Shown: in pieces, positions 12,701 through 24,324 of the stretch
How positions within the stretch are numbered: the first letter of the stretch is position 1
Layout of the letters: each line of letters begins with the position of its first letter
From: Cytospora piceicola
Taxonomy: Eukaryota > Ascomycota > Sordariomycetes > Diaporthales > Cytosporaceae
Assembly: GCA_023375675.1 (NCBI GenBank)
Contig: JALQBC010000031.1
Location: 124,001 to 188,000 of the forward strand
Reading direction: 5' to 3'
Length of the DNA stretch: 64,000 bases
The notes under the pieces: generated by a model
What the model saw: only the letters and a program-made list of their open reading frames with translations
Told to the model about the DNA's origin: nothing
The model's database searches: none
Translations under genes and position numbers: made by a program

Positions 12701-13299
12701 TATAAAACCTATAAAGATATCTACTAGGTTATTAATTAGTTCTGTAAAAGGCTTATTATTACCTTACCTCTTTTTATAGTCGGTAACTAGGTATATACTA
12801 TATAACATAATAAAGCTAAGGCTTTTAGGCAGGCTATTTTATAACGCTTTTTTACCGATAATAATATCTTTAACCTTTAAATCCTTTTCGCTACTTAACA
12901 GATAGTACTATAAGATACTTACGTTTTTATCGATAAAGCTACCGACTATATTATTTATATATTTAATATAGCTTTTAAAGTTAATTAGATTAGTATCGAC
13001 GCCTTAAAAAAGTTCTAGCTTTATATCGGCAAGTACGTTTATTTTCTATATAAACGTTATCTTTCTTTTAGTTATTACTTACTTGTTTTTCGATAAGCGG
13101 AGGTAGCTATAATCCTTAAGCCTAATAAACGTAATATATCCTCGATTTAGGTATAGCGCCTTATTACTTTTTTCTCTTACTTTAATAAAAGTTTAAAAAG
13201 ACTAATCGCTTAATAATTTTTTTACCTTACTTTTATCTACTAAGTACTTTACTTTAATTAGGTCGACGCGCTTTCTTAACGCTTTATAGTAAACCTTAC

Positions 13300-14950
13300 T
13301 ATCGTTATATCTTATAACGTTAAGGCCGCTTTTTCTTTAAGTAAGGTCGTTATTATAGCTATATATAATATATATAACGTTTTCGACTCGGTCCTTTATA
13401 ATCGTTTAGTCTTACGCCTATAGGAATAAGGCTAGCTTAATACGCTTATACGTTACGTTTAGTTTTTTATAACGTCTTATAAAGCTTGCGTCCGGCTTTA
13501 GCTAACTACTATAAGTTACTTTAACTTACTTTATAGCCTCCTTTAAAGCTTTTCCTTTTCCCCGATTCTTTTTCTCTTTTATATAAAGCTTATTTATCGG
13601 TTTTTTAAGCTTATTCGGTAGTTTAACTACGTTAACGATATCTGTCTTTTCTCTATTATAGGTATATTTTATAAGACTACTGCTTAGTCTACTATAAAGA
13701 TTATTAAACTCTTTAATTAAAGCCGCGAAAACACAGTCTACTTCGATTTTAATAAAACAGAGGTTATATACTTTTTATATTACCGGGAGAACTCTTTACT
13801 TATAATTTATTATAAAAAGGTTACTAAGTCTTTAAGCGAGTTTTTCCGCTAGCTAAACATTTACTTTAACCGTAAGCTATAGTTTAAGTTATACGTCGAA
13901 CTTTAAACGGCTAAAGCCCGGCAGGTCTTTTAGCACCTATACGGCCTCTATACTACTACGTAAAGCCCCTTTACTTATTTAATCTGCTTTACGGTTCGGG
14001 CTTACGTTAAGTCGGTCGCTACTTATAACGCCGAGGTTTAGTATTATAGCTATAAAAAGCTACGACGAAACCTCTTTTACGATTTAGTACCTATTAGTAA
14101 TAGTAGTTTAATATTTAAGATAAAGTTATACTTATTCCCTATATTAAAAGCTATCCTTCCGGTATAAAAGACTATATATAAGACGGTTCTTTACTATAAA
14201 ACAGGTATTCCTTTCTTCGATATCCTTTTTACCGCGGTACGAAAACGTTTTACCTTTTACCTCGGCTCTTTTAACCTACTATACCTTTTAATTACTAAGC
14301 TTTTCCCTTTATCGGCCTCCTTTTTATAGTACTACCGATAGTAGCCTTTTATAAACTTCGAACGCCTTTTTACCTTTTTCCTATCTTTCCCCCGGCTAAC
14401 GCTTACCCTTCGGGTATATATTAAGTCGGCCTATATCCCGGTTATCTTTAAGAGTAAAATAAAAACGACGATTTATTATTTAAAGTAGCTAGTAAAGGTC
14501 TTTACGTCGGACTTAATTATATACTCGGATAAATCGAAATAAAAGATTAAAGAAATAGGTTAAAAGTTTATAATCTACTAACGTAAGTTTTTAATCTACT
14601 CTTTTAAAGGCCGTTTTAGTAAAGCGGAGGTTTTTAACGCCGAAATAACTAACGCTCTTTAAAGGCTTTAGTTTATATACCGTATCGCCGACCTCGACGT
14701 CGGCCTTCGCGATATCTATATCTACCTCGATAACTCTTTAGTTATCTACTACCTTTATAATACTTCGCCGGCTTCGTCCTGATAAGAGTATATCTCTTTT
14801 TAAGCCTTAGCCGCGGCGTAAAGCCTATACTATATATATATATAATAAACCTTAAGGTATATAGATATCCTTAGTAATAAAAAGGCCGACAGACTTACTA
14901 ATAAAGGTTATTACCTTTTAGTTCCTTTTAAATTAATAGTAGTCTTCTTA
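13300..14950 (+). pseudogene. LINE ORF2 remnant: reverse transcriptase and RNase H (copy 1)
   Basis: This is the part of ORF2 that can be recognised. Motif A aFDSV is at 13379-13393 and is followed by a VLxNRLVLRL-like stretch. The catalytic Y-V-D-D box is at 13628-13639, with its first Asp changed to Asn (GAC to AAC), a RIP transition. About 1.1 kb downstream in the same frame come the RNase H segments LDN (14726-14734) and the W-T-P-G-H to G-N-E-x-A-D region (about 14840-14895), in which Pro, Gly, His and Glu codons carry C-to-T or G-to-A changes. The frame is kept over 1.5 kb although stops are frequent, so damage is almost entirely by transition, not indel. The endonuclease and ORF1 should lie upstream but I could not confirm them. 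Confidence 0.8.
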
Positions 14951-16011
14951 CTTTCCGTCGTTCGATAAACTATAAAAAAGCGGACTAACTAAGCCTTTTA
15001 AGCTTAGTAGCGTTAAGCTATACTAAAGTATTATACCCCCTTTAAGTTAATCGCGAAAGCCGTATACCCCCCCGAGCTCTTAACTTTATAACGCTTTCTA
15101 TAGTATTTACTTACTACCCGTACTAGCTATAACGACTTCTAGTTATACTATTAGCGCTTTTAATACTATAATACTATATTAAAATACCTTTATAGCCGGC
15201 CGAAGACCTTTAGATATATCTTTCGATACGTTCGCGTCCCTCGTGCTTTACGACTAAAGATATTACCTTTAAGCGTAAAGGCTACTTACAGGTATCTTAA
15301 TAAGGACTTTCTAAAGTACCTTAGTTTAGTAGAGCGGTTAGGTTTCTTCTCCCGCCTTGTTAAACGTTTATACTTACAGGTATACTAAGATACTGCCCTC
15401 GGTCCTTTAGTATAGTAGTACGGCGGTGTGTCCCTCTCTCCCTGTTTAAAGATACCCTGTTTCTCTATCTCTGTTTCTCTTTCTGCTTTTATTTCTGTTT
15501 CTGTCTCTACTCTTACTTTACTTTATTCTCTTTTTAACGTTTACGCCTCGATATTAATAGTTCTCGCGGCCTCCCTTAAATAGGCCGTTACAGAGCTTTA
15601 ATAGTTAACCTCGACTTTCTTCGAAGGCTAAGTTACTCGACTATATTACAGATATACTCGAAACCGACTAAGCGTTTATAGTTACGATAATAGTTAGTAC
15701 TTTTTACTTTTAATATAACGGTATAAAAGCAGGGTAGGTTTTAAATAAGAGGTTTCGTCTAGTTAGTATAGTATTTTAAGTTTAATTATAGGTTTTTAGA
15801 TAACGAGTAGTTTTTACTATAGGTATAGGTTTCCCTTTTAATCTAATACTACGCTACGGTTAGCTAAAGGACTATAGCCCGGGTTACGTTATATTTATCT
15901 AAGATTATATAATTACCTCTCCGGTAATCCCTTAAGCACCGCCATGTCGTAAGCCCTATAGGAGGCAGGCCGGCCGTAGCGCTGTATATAGTGTAGATAT
16001 ATACAGATACC

Positions 16012-16068
16012 AACCGCCTCTGGCCTTCGGCCCTTCGGCGGTTAAATTCATCTCTCTCTCTCTCTCTC
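16012..16068 (+). other. 3' terminal stem-loop and (TC)n tail of LINE copy 1
   Basis: AACCGCC (16012-16018) pairs with GGCGGTT (16037-16043). An inner GGCC/GGCC pair (16022-16025 and 16029-16032) has a TTC loop. An A/T-rich link and nine TC units (16051-16068) follow, directly abutting the target duplication. The same structure is identical in copy 2 although the rest of that copy is heavily mutated. It is a candidate template-recognition structure for target-primed reverse transcription. Confidence 0.75.
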
Positions 16069-16081
16069 ACTAAAGTCATTA
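16069..16081. repeat. Target-site duplication, right copy (LINE copy 1)
   Basis: Exact copy of the 13-mer at 9762-9774, directly after the (TC)n tail. Confidence 0.9.
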
Positions 16082-16287
16082 GAAACCCCTCCCATCAACC
16101 TGCTTCCGGCGGCCATCTACGCTGACATCAGTACCCAGAATCGTATGATCCGCTTAAGCAGGGCCACATGCTATTGGTGGCTCCCTGACCTACCATGAAG
16201 GGTGTTGATCACCAACAAACACTTTCGTGGAACATTGCTTGCTGCTTGCATGATGGCCCCGGCGGGCCCCCCGGGAAGAAGACTTCA

Positions 16288-16293
16288 TATAAG
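16288..16293 (+). promoter_or_regulatory. Possible TATA element of the MDR reductase gene
   Basis: TATAAG lies 132 nt before the ATG at 16420, in the short 338-bp space between the LINE target duplication and the gene. The LINE therefore ends about 220 bp upstream of the putative core promoter. Confidence 0.35.
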
Positions 16294-16419
16294 ATGCCCC
16301 AGGGTGGTCTCCCCTAGCTAACAACCATAGGATTGACTTTCTTCGTACCCAAGCACTTCGTTTTCATTCTAGGACCGCAATATTGTATCACTTCCAAGCT
16401 CCGCGAGCCAGCAGAAATC

Positions 16420-17650
16420 ATGGCTACCGTCAGTAACAAAGCCCTCATCTACAAGCAGGCGCCCGAGGGCATGATCCGCCCCGACGTGGACATGGCCTTT
16501 GAGACCCAGCCCCTTAACATCACAACGCCCCCTCCCAAGGGCATGATTGTGAAGTTGCTCGTGGCGGGCTTCGACCCTCACATGAGGGATCGCATGAGGG
16601 GCCCGACTTTCGAGAGCTACGTCCCAGGTTATGTGCCTGACGAGCCCATGAGTGGTTTCTCGGTCGCCAAGGTCATCAAGAGCGACCACGAGAAGTTCCA
16701 GGAAGGCGAGATCGTGGCGGGCATCTTGCCTATTGCCGAGTATGGTGTGATTCCTCAGATGGTAGGTCATTTCAATGTTGTCCTGTTGCCTTCGCTCTTC
16801 CTATATAATATCAGTCTACTCCGCTTCATTGTCAGACTACATACCGGTCCAGTCGAGAACCTTGCAAGGGCATGTTCCCAAGAACACCTGGAGAACAACC
16901 AACAGGCTTACATTTCAACAGTTGATCGAATACAAGCCTATGGCAGGGCACATAATCTGGAAGGTTGAGAACAAATACAACATCGACCTCACAAACTGGG
17001 TTGGTCCTTTGGGTCTGGCTGGTATGACAGCGTGGAACTCTTTCTATGGTCTGATCAAGCCCAAGCAGGGCGAGACCATCTGGGTCAACGCCGCATCGGG
17101 TGCCGTGGGAGAAATCGTTGTGCAGCTTGCCAAAAAGGAGGGCATGCGTGTCATCGGCAGCGTCAGCTCTGATGACAAGAAAGAATATGTCCTCAGTCTC
17201 GGCGCCGACGAGTGCTTCAATTTTAACAAGGAGAAATGCAGTGACGCACTCAAGCGACTTGCCCCTGACGGATTAGATGCCGTGTACGAGAATGTCGGCG
17301 GTGACCACTTCCAGGCTGCTATTGCGAACATCAAATGGTTCGGCCGGATCATTGTCTGTGGTATGGTCGCTGAGTACAACAAGCTTCCCGAAGACAGGTT
17401 CCACGTCACAAACCTCTCAGACATCTTTCGCAAGCGGATCCTTATCCAGGGCTTCATTTTCTGGGACCACAATATCTACCCCCAGAACATTGACAACTTC
17501 TGGGAGCTAATGCCGAAGTGGATTGCAGACGGCAGCATCAAGGCGAGGTCCACCAATTTCGAAGGGTTTGACCGTGCCCAGGAGGCTTTCGTCTCGCTGT
17601 TTACCGGCAAGACGTTTGGAAAGGCTACATTGAAAGTGGCAGAGCCTTGA
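16420..17650 (+). CDS. MDR-superfamily NADP-dependent alkenal/enone reductase
   Basis: Exons 16420-16761 and 16922-17650 give 356 aa, the normal family length. The intron is 160 nt (GTAGGT to TTTCAACAG). The protein matches the COG2130 / prostaglandin reductase (leukotriene B4 12-hydroxydehydrogenase) group. It has an N-terminal ADH_N_2 domain with LLVAGFDPHMRDRM and PMSGFSVAKVI, then a Rossmann domain with the nucleotide-binding motif AASGAVGEIVVQLAK (about 171-185), and VYENVGG. The zinc ligands of classical alcohol dehydrogenases are not evident, as expected for this group. It probably reduces the double bond of alpha,beta-unsaturated aldehydes or ketones with NADPH in the cytosol. An in-frame upstream ATG at 16333 lies in the likely leader; I chose the ATG at 16420, which opens MATVSNKALIYKQ, typical of the family. 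Confidence 0.88.
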
Positions 17651-18301
17651 GATGGTCAGCGGAAGTATTAGCACCCTAGACACCACGAACTAGGCACTAT
17701 TGCAGACTTTACTTTGGGGATAGTAGGCGATCGATGAGTCTAGAATATCATTTGAAGGTTCAAAATCTGCGCCCGCAAGTTGCTCGGCTGAGATTGAGTG
17801 CTGGCAGGTGGTTCAACTAGCCCTGGGGACGAAACGTAAACAGTAACATACTGACAGTCATGTCCGCTTCCGAAGACCAAATCAGCCAGACCTAAACAGA
17901 TCAGGCACATACATCTTGTTATGAGGTAAGAGCACTTGAACGGGACCTCAGGATAAGAAGCACTGACAGCATGTATGAAACAAGGTATCCCAAGCCCGAA
18001 GCTAGTAGCTGTTCACAACCAAAAGACTTTGGTCAATATGAGAAGGATTTATCATGTACCGTCAGTTCGTAAACATTCTCCACTCGCGGTGCGATTTCTC
18101 ATGGTTCTTGCTTCGAATTTGTTTCGACAAATTCTTAGGGGTAAAGACTTGAAGCGTGGACTATGCGTCTGCAGTCTTTTCAGTTCTGCGACCACGCAAG
18201 GCGGGGCCAGTCAATAGAAGTATCGCTATAAAAACAAGAAATCCCCTCCTATTGCTTTGGGGTACCGTATATTCCGCTCGTTCCAACATCGAGACATTTC
18301 C
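17651..18301. other. Intergenic region, convergent 3' ends
   Basis: It lies between the convergent reductase and sugar porter genes. I see no gene, RNA or repeat here. Confidence 0.3.
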
Positions 18302-20009
18302 TCAATGGTGGGTCGTATATTCCACGTTCTCCGTGGCGCCCTCCTTGCGGCTACTCTGCTCACCCAGGCCGCGACGCGTCGTGCCAAAATATGCTTTCTC
18401 CTCATCACTGCCTCCAGTAGTAGTCTGTGTTCTGCTTGAATCGGAAGCATGAACAACGGGCGGAGTGTGGATGCTCTCACGGACACCCTGAGTGATGCCG
18501 GTCTTGCCCTCGAAGATGTGATCGACCTGTTCGAGGTGGAGACCCTTGGTTTCTGGGTAGAGGAAGTAAACCAAGGGGATGAATGACAAATTGAAGATGG
18601 CCCACATCAGGTAGTATCGCCAGCCGATATTGGCGAGGGCCATGGGTGTCACCGTTGCTGAGAGGCCATTGACTGCAGGAGTTGTTAGTGAAATGATCCG
18701 AGTAGAAGGAATCTGATAGGGATAAAGGACTTACACAACCAATTTGAGCAAGACGCCAGGGATGCTCCCATGGACCGCATCTTCAACGAGTTGACCTCCG
18801 GGGGGTAAAGCCAAGACACATTCAAGAAGCTGAGGGCGAAGGCAGCATAGTAAAGGAAGTACATGGCGACGATCAGTGCGACACCACCAGCACCAGGGAC
18901 ATTGAATCCGACGCAGAGCAAAACGTTGACAACGGCTAGGGCCGCTGCTCCCCACATCATGATAGGGCGTCGTCCGACCTTGTCAATGAACCAGATGGGC
19001 GGCAGGCTAGCGATCAAGTAGAAAATAGAGCCACAACCAGCGACAATGCGGGCAAGCTGCTGTGTCATTCCGACGTTCTCCTCGAGAATTACGGGCAGGT
19101 AGTAACCAACGGTGTTGATGCCGGACATCTGTTGCATATAGAGCGCTCCAACGCCAAGCATCATCCGCCGGAAGTTCTGCTGGCCGCCATTGCGGAATAT
19201 CTCACGGATCGAGGCGCCTTCTTCCTTCTCCAGAGCTTCTTCGACCTCGGTGCGCATTTCGACCACGCGCGCATCGTCCTCGGTCGTATCGAGCAGTCGG
19301 GCAAAGACCTGCTCAGCCTCGTGCATAGACTTATGGTTTGCTAGCCATCGGGGAGACTCAACCAGGAACGGGCCAATGATGAGTAGGTATATAGCGAACA
19401 CGCATTGGAGTATGATGGGGAACATCCACTGGAAGTTCCCTGTGGTGTAGCTCGCTCCAAAGGACACCCAGTTGGATAAGACGAAGCCGACGATGATGTT
19501 GGCTGCCTCGATGGTGATCATCGCCCCGCGGTTATGTGCCTGTGAGACTTCTGCTTGCCAGGTAGGCACCACCGCTGTCATAATTCCGACGCCGAGCCCC
19601 GTGAAGACGCGAACAACGACTAGATGAATGACAACCTTGGCACAGACTTGGAGGATGGCTCCGATGATGACTATGCATGCACCGACGTATATGGACTTCT
19701 TGCGGCCCAGTCTCTCGCCCCAGATGAATGCCATGACAGAACCAAGCAAGCAGCCTGCATCATAGAGGCCGACGATCAAGCCTTGGGAAGTCGAGCTCGG
19801 GTTGTTAAATTGATGGACGAACGCGGGCGAGGTGATGACTGTGCCCATCACACCTTGGTCATCTGGTGAAACAATACTATCAGTACGGAAGCCTCAAGCA
19901 TTATGGAACGAGATCATGTGCGAGTGGACTTACACCCGAAGAGCAAAAACCCCATCGAGCAGGCCGTGGTAATGCCGAGCCTCAGTGGTCTTCCACTAAG
20001 CTCCTTCAT
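18302..20009 (-). CDS. MFS sugar porter (hexose/disaccharide transporter type)
   Basis: Exons 20009-19934, 19862-18735 and 18672-18302 give 524 aa, the usual length. Introns are 71 and 62 nt with GTAAGT donors. Splice 1 recreates FGYDQGVMG and splice 2 recreates SNWLFNGLSATVTP, both standard for sugar porters. Signature motifs are GERLGRKKS (loop 2-3), VESPRWL (after helix 6), the QQMSGIN helix-7 motif, DKVGRRP (loop 8-9) and YPETKGLHLEQVDHIF after helix 12. Twelve membrane helices are expected in the plasma membrane. The hydrophilic C-terminal tail of about 60 residues may be a regulatory region. The substrate cannot be read from the sequence. It neighbours the reductase tail-to-tail and is not obviously co-regulated with it. 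Confidence 0.9.
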
Positions 20010-21871
20010 GGTGACGGTGACAAGCAGATTGTTTTAAACGACTGAGACCAGGAGCGAGTATCGCACAGTATAAGTGATTGCATGGAAAGGCGATGGACCA
20101 TAGTCATAGATGAACAACAAGCCTGTTGATCGTCTAGATCCGAAAGAAACTTCCGTCAAAGGATTGAATGACAGACCAATGTTGAATTTTCTGTTGGAGA
20201 CTGAAAGGATTCGAGATATGATCCGGCAGAGAAGGTTCATACTAGTAAGGAGCAGCTTTCACGCCAACCTGGTAGTGTTGAGGCGTCGTCGCGGTCAGAC
20301 CTCCAGATGCCAATCGCAAAACATTGAATGGTAGACATGCGTGTCTGAGGGCCATGATGATGGTCCGTCCTTCTCTGGTTTGAGAGTCTCATCTGGGCTT
20401 CATGGAAGGGCCTAGGGGCTCCATACCAGTTGACCTCGCTGGGCTTCGGTCCATGCTGCCTGTATGACTTCATTTGGTTACTACGGTGGAAGGTCTGCCC
20501 AGATGCGTCACTTGTGCGAATGGGATGCGTGCATGGGTCTCGAGTTAACCTCCCGGGAGGAAGGCATCACCGCGGGGGGTGAGGGGGGGGGGGGGGTGGA
20601 TCTCTACGTGCTGACGAGATTCCTATATATGTCGGGAACGATAACAGAGCGACAGCACATGTCGACCGCGCTTCCTTGTCTGCCCTCCTGCCCGAGCAAG
20701 GGCCGTGTATTATCACCCAGCGTTGCGACCTGATGTCATCGCGTCTCGAGGATTCCTGTTATACATGGATTGTGCCATCATCTGCTACATTTCTGACACG
20801 GCACTTAGGTTCGTGCCCCCGGGAAGCAGGTTCAAACTTGAAACTATTCAGCCAACTTCCACGGTTGTTCGTGCCATAGTCATCCCCACTGTACAATCCG
20901 AAGTTGGCCCATCGACCCCTGCGAACCTTGAGGTCCACCTCGGGGCTAAACGCCCCCTTACTGGCCAACCCCGGATTTTAACCCCAGATTTAACGTGCGC
21001 GTAGCTCGGGGGTCCAGTAGGAGCGACAGTCCCGTCATCCGGGACGATTCGATACTGGTTGGGTGTCTAAGCAAGCAGTAAGGTATCCTTTCGGCGACTT
21101 GCGAGAACGATCGCCATCCTATATGTGTCGAGGGGGACCTGCCCCTTCCCAACCAGACCCTTGCACCTCCTCTGAGATCTTGTCGCTGAGACCATCTTCC
21201 TGCTCAGACCCTGTGTCTTGACCTCAATCAACACTCATAACAATTACCGAGATGGAACGTATTTGGTGTTTATTCGGTTTGAGCAGTCTTTATCCATGGA
21301 TCGGGATCCGTTAAAAGTCCTCAAGCTGTTGGCTGACTTCAGGAAGGTGTGACCGGAAACCGGATGCATGAGCAGCTTAATCAGACCGGACTCTGTATCT
21401 GGACTGGTGTTTCCGGCCATAGTGAGCTCTGTCCCACTTTATCCCGAGATGTGGTAGAATTGAACGGGAGAAACTTGAGAGGATTGTTGGTTCGAGAAAA
21501 ATCCTCGTTGGATTTCTCCGAATGCAGTGTGACCCTGATGACCGCGCTTCAAGCCATGTCCGAGGAATTTCTGTTCGCAACAGGTGTCGAAACTTGGGAG
21601 TTACCGCTAGCTCGTCGGCGACGGGATGCGCTCTTCTTTACAGAGATATTCTACCGACAAAATACATATATCATGGTACTGTAGCTGTAGGACTTGCCTG
21701 CATGCACTTTGCTATGACGAGCCCGTAGCTGCAATTTGTTGGAAACGTTTCCTGACCAGGAAGTAGAGACCCGTTGATGTGTCCATTGGTGCTGTCGCTC
21801 GGGCGGCAGTATTGGGGGGCGACTATTGGGTGAGCGGCGAAGGCAAGCATAAACCATCCAGGTGCCCTCAT
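20010..21871. other. Intergenic region with a 14-base poly-G run
   Basis: About 1.9 kb between divergent (sugar porter) and facing (methyltransferase 3') ends. It includes a run of 14 G at 20583-20596. Open frames at 20464-21004 and 21349-21684 show no family motif and no splice logic. A short GTCCCG/CGGGAC inverted pair lies near 21029-21046. Nothing else was recognised. Confidence 0.3.
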
Positions 21872-22456
21872 TCAAGGACCAGGGAGCCTCTGTAACACAG
21901 CCATCATTTCATACTCGACTGCACCACAATCTCCAGGAATCTCGACCGAAGCAAAGCCAGGGACATCCCGCAGACACTCAGCAAAGGTGTCCCAGTCCGC
22001 CTTTGGACCCAGCCAAAGCACGGCCTGTAAAGGGCTGTTCCCATCATCCCTCGCCGCTTGCAGATACCGCTGAATCAAGACGGGCTCGCGCGGGTATACG
22101 AAAATTAGGGCACTGGCATCCCTTCCTCTGGGTGAGACCTCGAATGTTCCCCTGACGGTGGCGTAATGCTCTTCAGACAGGTATCGATTTACAGGGCGGG
22201 CCTGCTCGGCTGTGCGGACCTCCACACCCTCGATGGTGAGGTTACAGTCTGGAAGAGATGACCAGAGGGACTGCAAATGAGCTTCGAGGAGGCCGCTGCC
22301 GCTGCCGACTGAGAGAACGAGATTCTCTTTTTGTCTGCCTGACGTGCTGCAGGCTGAACTCAGAACATCTGTGAGGGTGCGGATGAGCTGGGTGGAGATG
22401 CTCAGACAAAAGTCCGGATAGCGACGGGGTGCGTCGTCGAGAGGGGGTAGGTCCAT
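21872..22456 (-). CDS. SAM-dependent methyltransferase-like protein
   Basis: A single exon of 194 aa starts at an ATG in a TCC-ATG context. Residues 46-58 (LVLSVGSGSGLLE) match motif I of class I SAM-dependent methyltransferases, which binds AdoMet. An IEGVEV strand near 80 could be motif II. Later strands (ALIFVYPRE, AVLWLGP) fit a Rossmann fold, but the catalytic motif of any specific subfamily is not visible. The length is short for a complete enzyme, so it may be a minimal or non-catalytic member. It is divergent from PHO88 with 475 bp between starts. The substrate is unknown. Confidence 0.7.
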   Translation of the reverse strand: MDLPPLDDAPRRYPDFCLSISTQLIRTLTDVLSSACSTSGRQKENLVLSVGSGSGLLEAHLQSLWSSLPDCNLTIEGVEVRTAEQARPVNRYLSEEHYATVRGTFEVSPRGRDASALIFVYPREPVLIQRYLQAARDDGNSPLQAVLWLGPKADWDTFAECLRDVPGFASVEIPGDCGAVEYEMMAVLQRLPGP

Positions 22457-22931
22457 GGAGAGAAAAGAAGGATGAAGACCTGGGAAGAAACATTAAACCT
22501 CAAATCTCCCATACAGTGTAACAATGGGAGTTGAGTGGTACACCACCCCAAGGATGTCGTCGAAAGGGCACCAAAGGGTTTTCCACGAACAGGGTGTCAG
22601 GGTCTAGGGTTAGCAGGGGGGCGAGATACAAGTATGGCGTTCGTCCCATGTGGAGTTAGCCGGATTGCCGGGGAACTTCAAAGATCAACGGTTGAACATT
22701 AAATGCTCCTTCAGCTGTTAGTAACCAATCAAGTGACGCGCGAAAGATAGCCTGAGGCCCACTCTAGCTGCTGTCCCTCCGCTGAGGTGGCTTCTTGCGT
22801 CTTTCTTGCATCTTGCAGCAAAAAGTTCCAAAGCTGTAACATCTTTGTCTGTCTTTCCATCATATCCCTTCTTTGGATCCTCCCCTTCTCTCCGGACACT
22901 ATTCTCTTCGTCTCTGGTATTATCTTTCAAA
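22457..22931. promoter_or_regulatory. Bidirectional promoter of methyltransferase-like gene and PHO88
   Basis: A 475-bp head-to-head interval. The PHO88-proximal 130 bp are pyrimidine-rich on the plus strand (repeated CTT/TCT/CCCTTC), a common feature of TATA-less housekeeping promoters in filamentous fungi. Confidence 0.45.
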
Positions 22932-23738
22932 ATGGCCGGCCTCAGCCCCCAAGTGTATGTTTGGATCCATTTCCCCCTCCATCCGTGCGCGTAAATTGTT
23001 TGGCGAGCCCATTTGCGCAATGCGACAGTGCCCAGGTGCCCACGACAAGCACCCACCTTGTGTCTGCTGCTGGTGCAGGTTGACTGACTGATTACATTTG
23101 CGATGTAGGACCAACATCGTCATCATACTTGGTATGATGCAGGTGGCCAAGAAGGTCCCCTTTGAGGATCCCAATGTGCTCAACGCCGTCCGGGGTCTCT
23201 ACCTCCTCAGCAACCTGATCATCATGGGCTTCTACGCCTACATCAAGTCGCAGATTGACAAGAAGAAGGGTACGTTCCCCTTTATGTACACTCCAGGTAC
23301 TATGCAGCACCAGAAGCTGACTTGACATTTTCCCCCGTTGTTACAGACATGACCACCCTCAAGTACGTCGAGCCCGCCCCTATGGGTTCCACCGAGGAGG
23401 GCAAGCTCGTCACCACCACGATCCACGCGTACGACATGGCCCAGCTCAAGCAGGCCTTCCGGTCGCAGCTCATGGGCATGGCCATGATGACCTTCATGCA
23501 CCTGTACATGCAGTACACCAACCCGCTGCTGATCCAGAGCATCATCCCCCTCAAGTCCGCCTTCGAGTCCAACCTGTTCAAGATCCATGTCCTCGGTCAT
23601 CCCGCCTCCGGCGACCTCAAGAGGCCCTTCAAGGCTGCTGCTGGCTTCATGTCTGGCATGCAGGGTGCCCCTGAGAGCGATAAGAAGGCTATCGAGGCTG
23701 CCGAGCGTGCCGGACGGGGTGGTTCTAAGGAGGAGTAA
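22932..23738 (+). CDS. PHO88: PHO88 / SND3 ER membrane targeting protein
   Basis: Exons 22932-22954, 23109-23269 and 23347-23738 give 191 aa, the family length. Introns are 154 nt (GTATGT) and 77 nt (GTACGT); the first exon is only 23 nt. The protein starts MAGLSPQVTNIVIILGMMQ, with hydrophobic segments at about 9-22, 36-56 and 105-130 and the family phrases LVTTTIHAYDMAQLKQAF and MGMAMMTFMHLYMQYTNPLL. Pho88 was first described in phosphate uptake and is now known as Snd3, the ER membrane component of the SRP-independent targeting route. The Gly/Ala-rich tail faces the cytosol by inference. Confidence 0.93.
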
Positions 23739-24324
23739 TGCCGATAATGATGTGGTGATGGAGAGAGTTCGTCCTTTCAGCAGGGTTACGGCATTACGCG
23801 CGCATAAACGAAAAGGTCGCTAGGCGACTATCGATCTTATCGAGATGTATTGGGCGTCATGGTTTTGGGGGTGGTTCACGGCGAGTTGGGATGGAAGCAC
23901 ATCTACATACAAAGACACAACAACGACAAGATTGGGATGGGAGTTTTGCAGCAAAAGATGTCTGGATGTTATGTTCTGAGAAAGGGATAGACCATAGACA
24001 TGCTTCTCAAACTTCCATCTCTTTTTTCCACTCCCAGCAAAGAAAACACCCCTTCGGTGCCTCTCATTTGGTCTTTGCCACTCGTTGCCACTCTTGATAT
24101 CTTTTGCCGACTCGGGCGCGGTTGCCTGCCGGCTGGATCTAACCTCATTTGTCAATTTATGTACAGGCGTCATTGAACTTGCTGACTTACAAAGAAACCA
24201 CCCACCAATTCTTGACAACTACAATAGACTCTAGTTTAAACACGCTTTCTCGCCATACTCCTGCCATCGGCCGAACTGTCTCTCACCTCCCTCCCCCATT
24301 TCATTCTCCAACCTGCAATCTTCC
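23739..24324. other. Intergenic region
   Basis: It combines the 3' flank of PHO88 with the promoter of RAD14. The last 100 bp are rich in CT. No gene was recognised. Confidence 0.3.

Larger units (their letters stand above)
9775..16068 (+). mobile_element. RIP-degraded Tad-like LINE, copy 1 (6,294 bp)
   Basis: The element starts CACCTTCCCTTTAATT and ends in a stem-loop plus (TC)9 tail, flanked by a 13-bp duplication. The orientation is plus: one frame (start position mod 3 = 2) carries reverse-transcriptase motif A (VFDSVL, 13382-13390), the Y-x-D-D box mutated to YVND (13628-13639) and an RNase H domain (14729 to about 14910) ending KADRLTNKG. Gene order RT then RNase H plus a variable target duplication identifies a non-LTR element of the RNase H-bearing Tad group. 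CpA and TpG are nearly absent and TpA is in excess, with many stops, so the copy is dead. It appears full length because it shares both ends with copy 2 at 26343-32620. Confidence 0.88.

Noticed and set aside
9775..16068. Interpretation of the AT-rich block as a mitochondrial insertion or centromere
   Set aside because: The RT and RNase H motifs in one frame, defined ends, target duplications and a second copy identify it as a RIP-mutated LINE.
15864..16079. Minus-strand 71-codon open frame at the right end of LINE copy 1
   Set aside because: It is antisense to the LINE 3' end, includes the (TC)n tail and stem-loop, and has no counterpart of interest in copy 2.
20583..20596. 14-base G run
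   Set aside because: A simple homopolymer without G-quadruplex-type spacing; noted in the intergenic entry only.
17750..21500. GGTTC-containing sequences resembling tRNA B boxes (near 17757, 20829 and 21491)
   Set aside because: No matching A box or cloverleaf at the right distance, and the B-box consensus ends are missing.
21349..21684. 111-codon plus-strand open frame
   Set aside because: No recognisable motif, no splice logic and no neighbour support; likely chance.
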